From NCBI GenBank assembly GCA_003153295.1, contig PLXY01000011.1, positions 366,055-430,054 on the forward strand: a stretch of 64,000 nt of DNA, read 5' to 3'. The notes beneath the pieces are model-generated. The model searched no databases, was not told where the DNA came from, and saw only the letters and a program-made list of their open reading frames with translations. This document shows positions 57,685 to 64,000 of the stretch, in pieces; positions within the stretch are counted from its first letter, which is position 1; each line of letters begins with the position of its first letter. Both the position numbers and the translations under genes were made by a program. This DNA is from Parachlamydiales bacterium. Lineage in GTDB: Bacteria > Chlamydiota > Chlamydiia > Chlamydiales > Rhabdochlamydiaceae.

Positions 57685-59433
57685 ATGGATAATCTTATCC
57701 ATATTCTTCAAGAACAGGCAAAAAAAGCGCTGAAGGCTGCAGTCGGATACGATGTCCAATCTGAGATCACGCCTTCCACTCAGCCGCAATTTGGCCATTA
57801 CCAATGCAATAACGCTCTCAAATTAGCCAAAGACCTCAAAGCCAATCCTCGGGAAATCGCTCAAAAAATTATCCATGCCTGGAAAACTCTCTTAAGCGGT
57901 CATGCTCCGATGATCGAGAAATTTGAGATCGCAGGGCCTGGTTTTATCAACATTTTTTTAGAGACTTCCTTTATTTCCCAAGAGATCAACAAAGTTCTGC
58001 ACGATGCGCGGCTCGGGGTTCCCCTGCCCCATCCTCGTCAGCGGATCATCGTTGAGTTTTCTTCTCCCAATATTGCCAAAGAATTGCATGTCGGCCATCT
58101 CCGTTCGACGATCATCGGCGATTCTTTAGCCCGTCTTTTTGAGTTTTTAGGACACGATGTCCTCCGTCTTAACCACATCGGCGATTGGGGCACGCAATTC
58201 GGCATGCTGATCACCTATATGCGCGAGCATGCGCCTGAAGTTCTTGAGGGGAAGAAACAAACAGATCTGTCCTCCTTAATGCAATGGTACCGTGCTTCTA
58301 AAAAGTGTTTCGATGAAGATCCTGAATTTAAAAAAAGATCGCAGCTCCAAGTTGTGAAGCTTCAAGGCGGCGATGAAGTTTCTCTATCCGCTTGGACCAT
58401 GATCTGTGATATTTCGCGTCGAGCTTTCCAAGATATTTACAATCTCCTCGATATCAAACTCATTGAACGAGGAGAATCCTTTTATAACCCTTTCCTTCCT
58501 GAGGTTGTTGAAGACCTTGAAAAGCGCGGCATCATCACTATTTCCGACGGCGCTAAGTGTATTTATTTAGAAGGCTTCATCGGACGCGATGATAAACCTC
58601 TACCGATGATCATTCAAAAGTCCGACGGAGGCTATAACTACGACACCACCGATATGGCCGCTCTGCGTCACCGGATCGAAGTCGAAAAAGCCGACCGGAT
58701 CATCTATGTCACCGATGCCGGTCAGAGTCTGCACTTCCAAATGCTTTTCAAAGCCGCTGAAAAAGCCGGCTATCTCGATCCTAAAAAAGTCCGCGTTGAT
58801 CATGTACCTTTTGGAGTTGTCTTAGGAGCGGATGGAACGAAATTTAAAACACGTTCCGGAGATACAGAAAGGTTGATCGATCTTTTATATGAAGCTGTCA
58901 AAAAGGCCAAAGTAATCCTTCATCAAAGACTGCCCGATCTCTCTGAGAAAGAACTCCATCACACAGCAGAAGTCCTCGGGATCGATGCAGTCAAATACGC
59001 CGACCTCTCTTCCCACCGGATCAAAGACTATATGTTTAGCTATGATCGGATGCTGCGTTTCGAAGGCAATACCGCGGCTTTCTTGCTTTATGCTTATGTT
59101 CGCATCCAAAGCATCAAGAGAAAAGTCGATAAAGATTTAACGGCACTCCTTCAGAAAGGTAAAATTGTCCTTGAGCATCCGACGGAGATCGATCTTGCGC
59201 TCCACTTGCGCCGCTTTGGTGAAACTCTTGAAATCATCGCCGAAGAACTTCTTCCCAACCGGCTTGCCGAGTACCTCTACACTCTCGCAGAAAAATTCCA
59301 TGCTTTCTTCCGTGATTGCCGCGTCGAAGGAGTTCCTCAAGAAGATAGCCGCCTGCTTCTCTGCGAAGCCACCGGACGTATTCTGCATAAGGGCCTCGAG
59401 ATCTTAGGACTGAAGACTTTGGATAAAATGTGA
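57685..59433 (+). CDS. argS: Arginyl-tRNA synthetase
   Basis: 582 residues. N-terminal add-1 domain, then class I motif HVGH in AKELHVGHLRSTIIGD, the KMSKS-equivalent GTKFKTRSGDT (as in most ArgRS) and the DALR C-terminal anticodon-binding domain beginning NTAAFLLYAYVRIQSI. It charges tRNA-Arg. The argS-murA neighbourhood at this end of the window matches Chlamydia, with five genes now between them. The stop overlaps the next start (GTGA). Confidence 0.96.
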   Translation: MDNLIHILQEQAKKALKAAVGYDVQSEITPSTQPQFGHYQCNNALKLAKDLKANPREIAQKIIHAWKTLLSGHAPMIEKFEIAGPGFINIFLETSFISQEINKVLHDARLGVPLPHPRQRIIVEFSSPNIAKELHVGHLRSTIIGDSLARLFEFLGHDVLRLNHIGDWGTQFGMLITYMREHAPEVLEGKKQTDLSSLMQWYRASKKCFDEDPEFKKRSQLQVVKLQGGDEVSLSAWTMICDISRRAFQDIYNLLDIKLIERGESFYNPFLPEVVEDLEKRGIITISDGAKCIYLEGFIGRDDKPLPMIIQKSDGGYNYDTTDMAALRHRIEVEKADRIIYVTDAGQSLHFQMLFKAAEKAGYLDPKKVRVDHVPFGVVLGADGTKFKTRSGDTERLIDLLYEAVKKAKVILHQRLPDLSEKELHHTAEVLGIDAVKYADLSSHRIKDYMFSYDRMLRFEGNTAAFLLYAYVRIQSIKRKVDKDLTALLQKGKIVLEHPTEIDLALHLRRFGETLEIIAEELLPNRLAEYLYTLAEKFHAFFRDCRVEGVPQEDSRLLLCEATGRILHKGLEILGLKTLDKM

Positions 59434-60113
59434 GATATATAAATTTTAAAATTGCCTTATTTTTACCTCTATTAATGTGTTCAATCACATCTGCAACTGA
59501 AATGGGCTCAGATCTTAAAAACAGCCCTATGCTGAAAAGGGTTCTTGAGGGTCTTCAATTAAAAAAAAGCCCTTCTGAGCTCAACCAAGAATTACAAGCC
59601 GAAATTCTTGCAATGAAAATTGAGGACCAATCAGCAAGAGAAAAAAGCTTAGACATCAAAAATTTCTCAGATGAAGATAAGAAATTAATTCTAGAAATCG
59701 ATGCAAAGCATAATCAAAGGCTCAAAGAAATTATTTCTACATATGGTTGGCCGGGTATACGTCTTGTCGGAATAGAAGGATCCTTGGCTATGTGGCTTTT
59801 AGTTCAACATCAAGACCGTGATCCTGAATTTCAAACCCAGTGTCTGCAACTCCTTAAAGAAGCAGTTGAAAAACAAGATGCAGGCTACCGCGAATACGCA
59901 TATTTACTAGACAGGGTAAAAAGTAATGGCAATCTCTTACAGGTTTATGGAACACAATGGACCCAGAAAGAAGGAAAAATCGTTTTATATCCCTGTGAAG
60001 ATCCACAGAATCTTAATCAGCGCCGTTTTGAAGCAGGTCTAAATACCATTGAAGAGTACAGGGAAGTAATGCAAAGAGCCTATCACCTCAGCGATACTGA
60101 CATTTCTTTGTGA
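59430..60113 (+). CDS. Exported DUF6624-like protein
   Basis: 227 residues starting at GTG 59430, overlapping the argS stop. A signal peptide (MRYINFKIALFLPLLMCSITSA) is followed by a helical domain. Its C-terminal half has WPGIRLVGIEGSLAMWLLVQHQDRDPEFQTQCLQLLKEAVEKQDA (in adjoining motifs) and DPQNLNQRRFEAGLNTIEEYREVMQ, the pattern of DUF6624. No function known. Probably periplasmic. Confidence 0.7.
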   Translation: MRYINFKIALFLPLLMCSITSATEMGSDLKNSPMLKRVLEGLQLKKSPSELNQELQAEILAMKIEDQSAREKSLDIKNFSDEDKKLILEIDAKHNQRLKEIISTYGWPGIRLVGIEGSLAMWLLVQHQDRDPEFQTQCLQLLKEAVEKQDAGYREYAYLLDRVKSNGNLLQVYGTQWTQKEGKIVLYPCEDPQNLNQRRFEAGLNTIEEYREVMQRAYHLSDTDISL

Positions 60114-60144
60114 TGATCAATTAACAAAATTTTTCCCAGGGTAT

Positions 60145-60864
60145 ATGGTTAACATGATGAACTTATTGAAGAGATTTACCGTATTCTTTTTGCTTCTTCT
60201 TTTCATGATGAATATGTCATGCACTTCCAAAGAAAAACCCAAATTTTATAGTCAGTTTGGACAAGATAAATACCTTTATAAAAAAGTTTTTAAGAATAAA
60301 AAAGATGGGGTCTTTGTCGATATTGGAGCCCATGATGGTGTTTCTTTCAGCAATACCTTTTTTTTCGAGAACTTAGGATGGAAAGGAATTTGCATAGAGC
60401 CTATCCCTGAGGTTTTTGAACGGTTACAAAAAGCAAGAAAAGCGACTTGTATCAAAGGCTGTATCTCGGATAAGTACGATACAGCTTCCTTTCTATGTAT
60501 AAAAGGGTACGCTGAAATGCTCAGTGGAATTTTAGAAAATTACGAGCCCGGACATGTGGAGAGAATAAGAAAAGAGATTCTAGAAAAAGGCTGCACTTCT
60601 GAAGTTATCCCCGTGAAATGTTATAACATCAATCGTCTCTTTCTCGATCAAGGAATCCAACATGTCGATTACCTCAGCATTGATACCGAGGGGGGTGAAT
60701 TGGATATTTTGAAGTCGATCGACTTCGATCAGTTTGATATCGATGTGATAGATGTAGAAAATAACTATGGGACGGCTTTTCAAAATTTACTAGAGCCTAA
60801 AGGATACAAGCTCATTGCCAAGCGCGGTCCTGATGAAATCTATAAAAAATCCCGTCCTAAATAG
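60145..60864 (+). CDS. FkbM-family methyltransferase with export signal
   Basis: 239 residues. N-terminal hydrophobic signal (KRFTVFFLLLLFMMNMSC, about residues 9-26) with a cysteine that could be lipidated although the -3 residue is not typical. The rest is an FkbM-type SAM-dependent methyltransferase: SQFGQDKYLYKKVF, DGVFVDIGAHDGVSFSNTFFFE (AdoMet-binding DIGAHDG), CIEPIPEVF, YLSIDTEGGELDIL and VIDVENNYG. Such enzymes methylate sugars or lipids. There is no downstream start that would remove the signal. An exported AdoMet-using enzyme is unusual. Confidence 0.8.
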   Translation: MVNMMNLLKRFTVFFLLLLFMMNMSCTSKEKPKFYSQFGQDKYLYKKVFKNKKDGVFVDIGAHDGVSFSNTFFFENLGWKGICIEPIPEVFERLQKARKATCIKGCISDKYDTASFLCIKGYAEMLSGILENYEPGHVERIRKEILEKGCTSEVIPVKCYNINRLFLDQGIQHVDYLSIDTEGGELDILKSIDFDQFDIDVIDVENNYGTAFQNLLEPKGYKLIAKRGPDEIYKKSRPK

Positions 60865-60881
60865 CCAAATAGGTTATTTGG
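60865..60881 (+). terminator. Small stem after the FkbM gene
   Basis: CCAAATA-GGT-TATTTGG, 7-bp stem with 3-nt loop immediately after the stop. No T-run, so weak. Confidence 0.3.
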
Positions 60882-61017
60882 ATATCGGATGGACTTTTTC
60901 TGCAGGGCCAATCAAGGCTTTCTTTTCTTTAAAGTCCAAATAGATGATATGTCCTAAAATACAGTCGAAATCTCCTAATTTTCTGAAATGGGATAAAGCG
61001 AAAGGTCCATTGCTCAT
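60874..61017 (-). pseudogene. Possible small gene or remnant, 47 codons
   Basis: A minus-strand frame with ATG 61015-61017 and stop 60874, product beginning MSNGPFALSHFRKLGDFDC and ending KKALIGPAEKVHPISK. It looks protein-like and resembles the tail of a larger enzyme, but has no ribosome site and I cannot name the family. The surrounding region to 61160 also holds an inverted repeat ATTGACCTCT/AGAGGTCAAT (61041-61070). Confidence 0.3.
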
Positions 61018-61160
61018 CAGTTAAACCATTGAATATTGACATTGACCTCTCCTTTGAAGAAGAGGTCAATTATCTTATTAAAGACAATGAAATACGAAGA
61101 AAATAAGTTCATTGATGAATAAAAATAACCACCAATTTTTTCTAAATCGCTGTTTCCTTT

Positions 61161-62252
61161 CTACCTGAAATTCGTGCTAATGATCTGTTCCATTAAGCCT
61201 GCACCTGGAAAATCAGCCATAATAATGCCTACATAACTTGGATAATTTTTAATAATATAATCACGAGTTAAGATATTAGTCCCTTCGTAAGCAATAGTGC
61301 AAAGTGTTCCCCAGCAATCGACTCTTGGAAAGTCGGGATAGGAATCCTTCCAGCCAGGAGTTGTCCTGCCGGTTGCTAGGCGTGGTGCGGATGTAGAGGG
61401 ACTGGAATGGCCACTTGCCACAAAATAAGGAAAAGAACCAGTGCTCCCAGATAAATAATTGATGAAGAAAGGTCTATCAAACGAGCTGTTGCTAGATGCA
61501 TCCACTAGCTGTTGTTTGACCTGGGTCCATTTATCATACAAATCAGCATTGGTTGTTAACTTCCAGTGGTCTTGAATATTAAATAAGGAAGAGGAGTAGA
61601 CGAGGCCGAAATCACCGCCCTTAAAATCTCTCAACAAAACAATCTTACCTCGCACATCATTCAAAATCACGCGAAAGTCAGAGCCTCTCCAAAAAAAGTT
61701 AGAGTAGTTCGGATCATTAACGTAGCTATTGAATATTGTCACAAAATCGACAGTGCTTTGAGGGTCTACATCAGATGCTTCGCCCACGCGCATCAACACA
61801 GTTTCAGAAGGGTGCTGTTGAAGAAATTGTGTTATTGCCAGCAAAACATCATTAAAATTAGCGTGTTGGTAGACCTGTCCATGATGAATTGTAAAACTAT
61901 CATCGACTCGTCTGCAACGAATATCTACTACTCTCACCCCTGACAATAATTGAGTTCCGAGTTTCATTGATTGAGTTTGGACGATATCCCCTCCATGTAA
62001 TGCCATGGTATCATGTGTGCCAGGCATGGATATATCTTTCAAACAACGCTCGTTCGGAACGGCCTCCATCCAGTCGGGAAAATTAACGCCGATGCTTTCA
62101 TCATGCGAATAAGCCCTATCCTCATGAGCCCATCCATAGGTTACTTGAAAAGCCAACAATAAAAAAAAGATGCGCAGGATATTTGGTAAGAAAATTAACT
62201 TAAATTTTAACAGATATGATTGATTTGATGATTTGTACACTAATGCCTCCAT
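61161..62252 (-). CDS. Secreted phosphatidylinositol-specific phospholipase C
   Basis: 363 residues with a late signal peptide (LIFLPNILRIFFLLLAFQVTYGWA, cleavage near residue 42). A PI-PLC X domain follows. Catalytic residues are in place: H80/D81 in SMPGTHDTM, D110 and R112 in VVDIRCR, and H124 in TIHHGQ. TIM-barrel type bacterial PI-PLC (as in Bacillus and Listeria) cleaves PI or GPI anchors. It is therefore a candidate host-membrane-modifying enzyme. It stands as a single gene. Confidence 0.88.
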   Translation of the reverse strand: MEALVYKSSNQSYLLKFKLIFLPNILRIFFLLLAFQVTYGWAHEDRAYSHDESIGVNFPDWMEAVPNERCLKDISMPGTHDTMALHGGDIVQTQSMKLGTQLLSGVRVVDIRCRRVDDSFTIHHGQVYQHANFNDVLLAITQFLQQHPSETVLMRVGEASDVDPQSTVDFVTIFNSYVNDPNYSNFFWRGSDFRVILNDVRGKIVLLRDFKGGDFGLVYSSSLFNIQDHWKLTTNADLYDKWTQVKQQLVDASSNSSFDRPFFINYLSGSTGSFPYFVASGHSSPSTSAPRLATGRTTPGWKDSYPDFPRVDCWGTLCTIAYEGTNILTRDYIIKNYPSYVGIIMADFPGAGLMEQIISTNFR

Positions 62253-62321
62253 TTGTTGTTTCTTAAAAAGAGTAAAAAAAAGATTGCTGTGTAATAAATT
62301 TTATAGCAAGACAAATCGCCC

Positions 62322-62558
62322 CTAGTAAAAATAGCGAGTTAATTTGTCTTTTTCTGGTAAGTACTGGCTTCTTTGCCCTACAAAACTGTCACCAATGATG
62401 ATTGCCGATATGAGAAGCATTCCAAGTTTGAAACGTTTTTTCGAAGAGCTATATTTTTGGAGTTTAGGAGACGAAAAAGGGTTTCTATGCTCATATCGGG
62501 CAGAGAATTCTCTAGGCGAGATTTCTCTTTTTCTTGAGAAGGATCCATTTAGAAACAC
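62322..62558 (-). CDS. Uncertain small protein, in frame with epmB
   Basis: 78 codons from GTG 62558 with no ribosome site, exactly in frame and seven bases after the epmB TGA. Product: basic N-terminus (SFSRKREISPREFSARYEHR) and one hydrophobic segment (LGMLLISAIIIGDSFVG). Codon use is coding-like. It could be a relic of a C-terminal extension of epmB, or an independent small gene. An opposite-strand frame at 62344-62652 competes for the same bases. 62253-62321 shows nothing. Confidence 0.3.
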   Translation of the reverse strand: MFLNGSFSRKREISPREFSARYEHRNPFSSPKLQKYSSSKKRFKLGMLLISAIIIGDSFVGQRSQYLPEKDKLTRYFY

Positions 62559-62564
62559 TCGACA

Positions 62565-63554
62565 TCAAGTGCACAAAGACAAACTCCTTTCGAGTAAGCC
62601 CGTTTTAGAAGGCTCTCCTGCTTCTTCCTTCACATATTTAGGCACGGCATAACCAGACATGACTTCCGTGAGCTGAGCGACGAGTATTCTTCCTTCTTCT
62701 TCAGGGACTTCGAAATGAGCCGCTCCCTGGACACGATCTAGTTGATGCAGGTAATAGGGTAAAATGCCGTGGCTCGCGAGCTTCTCACAAAGCTCTTTCA
62801 AAGTGGAGAGGTTATCATTGACTCCGCGTAAGAGGACGGTTTGATTGAGAACAGGAATTCCTAGCTTTTGGATTTTCTTTAAACCCGTCACCACTTGCGC
62901 ATCGAGTTCTGAAGCATGATTGGTGTGGATGACAAAGAACACTTGGAGTCGTATTTCTTTGAGTAACAAGAGAAATTCTTCATCGATCCTTTCCGGGATG
63001 CCGATCGGAAACCGGGTATGAAATCTGAGCCTTTCCAAATGAGGGATGACATCCAATCGTTTAATCAAACTACTCAAGGTCTCATTCGATAGAGAAAGGG
63101 GATCTCCGCCGCTGAGGATGATCTCTGTGAGAGTGGGGTCTTGTCTGATGAGCTCGATTTCCTCAGCAAAGTTTTTATCCTGAGTTTCATAATCATAGTT
63201 TTGACGGAAACAAAATCTGCAATTCATGGCGCAGCTGCTGGTACAGACGAGGAGCGCCCGGCCGTGATATTTTTTCAAGAGCTTGCTCGACTGGCGGGCT
63301 TGAAGATCTCCCACCGGGTCGGCTTGAAAACCAAAGACAACTTCGTTCTCTTTTTCAACAGGAAGGAATTGAAGTAGAATAGGATCGTCCCATCTGTTTT
63401 TCTGAATTTTTTGAGCAAGGCGGAAGGGAAGATTCAGAGGGAAGCGGGAATCTTTTAAGATCTCCGGATAGTAAACAGAATCGAGCTGAAGAAACTCAGA
63501 GAGCTTCTTCCAGCAAGTAAAGTTTTGACGTTGAACTTGTCTCCAGGGAATCAT
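62565..63554 (-). CDS. epmB: EF-P--(R)-beta-lysine mutase (KamA-like)
   Basis: 329 residues, the size of EpmB/YjeK. Radical SAM cluster CAMNCRFCFR (C-x3-C-x2-C), GGDPLSLSNETL, RFHTRFPIGIPERID, QVFFVIHTNH, NQTVLLRGVND and PYYLHQLDRVQGAAHF. It converts alpha-lysine to beta-lysine for attachment to elongation factor P by EpmA; neither epmA nor efp is in the window. It follows murA by about 65 bases on the minus strand. Confidence 0.92.
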   Translation of the reverse strand: MIPWRQVQRQNFTCWKKLSEFLQLDSVYYPEILKDSRFPLNLPFRLAQKIQKNRWDDPILLQFLPVEKENEVVFGFQADPVGDLQARQSSKLLKKYHGRALLVCTSSCAMNCRFCFRQNYDYETQDKNFAEEIELIRQDPTLTEIILSGGDPLSLSNETLSSLIKRLDVIPHLERLRFHTRFPIGIPERIDEEFLLLLKEIRLQVFFVIHTNHASELDAQVVTGLKKIQKLGIPVLNQTVLLRGVNDNLSTLKELCEKLASHGILPYYLHQLDRVQGAAHFEVPEEEGRILVAQLTEVMSGYAVPKYVKEEAGEPSKTGLLERSLSLCT

Positions 63555-63619
63555 AACCCATCCATTTTAGGATGGGCGGAGGTATTTTGAGTAGATAAAA
63601 ACTTTTTTAGGTCCAGTTT

Positions 63620-64000
63620 TTAGACGATGGCTGCTACATTTTTTTTCAGTGCTGGGGTATCCCGAGCGACGTCGGCGCCTACAGAAACAAGCTTATCGAC
63701 CAGGTTTTCATAACCCCTATCGAGGAAGTGGGCGCCCGAAATCAGACTGGTATCAGGGGCCATGAGAGCGGCAATCACATAGGCAAAGCCGGCACGTAGA
63801 TCAGGTATCGTGATATCCTTTGAAACCAAAGGAGTAGGTCCTTTAACGACAATGCTATGGCAATAATTCTGCGACTTGAAGCGGCAAGGGACATTTCCTA
63901 AGCAATGAGTAAAGTGTTGAATATCGGCTCCCATCTCTTTGAGGGTCTCTGTGTAGCCAAAACGGTTTTCATAAACAGTTTCATGCACTATAGAATGGCC
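63620..64000 (-). CDS. murA: UDP-N-acetylglucosamine 1-carboxyvinyltransferase (partial)
   Basis: Partial: the frame runs through the window edge upstream, with codons reading GHSIVHETVYENRFGY before the internal valine. The visible 127 codons are the C-terminal part: ETVYENRFGYTETLKEMGADI, the PDLRAGFAYVIAALMAP motif and HFLDRGYENLVDKL, all typical MurA. It transfers enolpyruvate to UDP-GlcNAc, the first committed peptidoglycan step. Its position beside argS-epmB matches a chlamydial order. Confidence 0.93.
   Translation of the reverse strand, partial: GHSIVHETVYENRFGYTETLKEMGADIQHFTHCLGNVPCRFKSQNYCHSIVVKGPTPLVSKDITIPDLRAGFAYVIAALMAPDTSLISGAHFLDRGYENLVDKLVSVGADVARDTPALKKNVAAIV

Noticed and set aside
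62344-62652. Plus-strand open frame overlapping epmB
   Set aside because: It runs into epmB on the other strand, has no ribosome site and competes with a more coding-like minus frame.
1-64000. Prophage, integrase, rRNA or conjugative element
   Set aside because: No integrase, portal, terminase, relaxase or rRNA signature was seen on either strand.

Overview
The window reads as chromosome from a chlamydia-related (environmental Chlamydiae) obligate intracellular bacterium. The evidence is two ATP/ADP-type nucleotide translocases (TLC family), a chlamydia-restricted DUF2709 protein, chlamydial gene neighbourhoods (tolQ/R-tolB-pal, sdhCAB with tatD, mnmG-lplA, rho-coaE-polA-sppA, dnaQ-engB-tsaE-DUF2709, argS next to murA) and several proteins built like inclusion-membrane (Inc) proteins. 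It is not a classical Chlamydia, because it carries many accessory genes such as saccharopine dehydrogenases, PI-PLC, an AAA ATPase with a DUF234-type nuclease domain, and exported AdoMet-related enzymes. The genus cannot be fixed from the sequence alone.

Layout. 0-5.5 kb: transporters and exported or membrane proteins of unknown role, with one short TA-bounded palindromic element. 5.7-12 kb: an OmpR-type response regulator, then a minus-strand envelope operon exbB-exbD-tolA-like-tolB-pal-LysM lipoprotein-murI. 12-18.2 kb: an AAA ATPase behind two 36-bp palindromic repeats, tatD and sdhCAB. 18.2-25.5 kb: three coiled-coil, Inc-like genes facing a minus-strand block (mnmG, two coiled-coil/TM paralogues, a receiver plus degenerate GGDEF protein, lplA). 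25.5-29.4 kb: a COX24-like 28-aa basic protein, ntt, dnaB, a 30-aa Lys/Cys protein and tRNA-Ser(GCU). 29.7-33.2 kb: a three-gene saccharopine dehydrogenase/MFS operon. 33-38 kb: a conserved hypothetical, a 162-bp hairpin, an exported AdoMet decarboxylase, a phosphoribosyltransferase, a kinase-like protein and an OppA-like binding protein. 38-44 kb: rho, coaE, polA, a 167-bp hairpin element and sppA. 44-50.7 kb: MscS, pgsA, DedA, a MauE/DoxX-like protein, the second ntt and small unknowns. 50.7-55.4 kb: a minus-strand run DUF2709-tsaE-engB-dnaQ-pgk-DMT. 55.4-64 kb: a weakly ankyrin-like protein, leucine dehydrogenase, argS, a DUF6624 protein, an exported FkbM methyltransferase, a secreted PI-PLC, epmB and a partial murA.

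How it fits together. The housekeeping genes cover envelope integrity (Tol-Pal, MurI, MurA), respiration (Sdh), replication (DnaB, PolA, DnaQ) and translation (MnmG, TsaE, ArgS, EpmB). The accessory genes point to life inside a host: energy and nucleotide import, peptide and amino-acid uptake, lysine conversion through saccharopine, host-membrane proteins and a phospholipase. The least explained signals are the long palindromic elements placed between genes, the AdoMet-using enzymes that carry export signals, and two very small basic proteins shorter than 31 residues.
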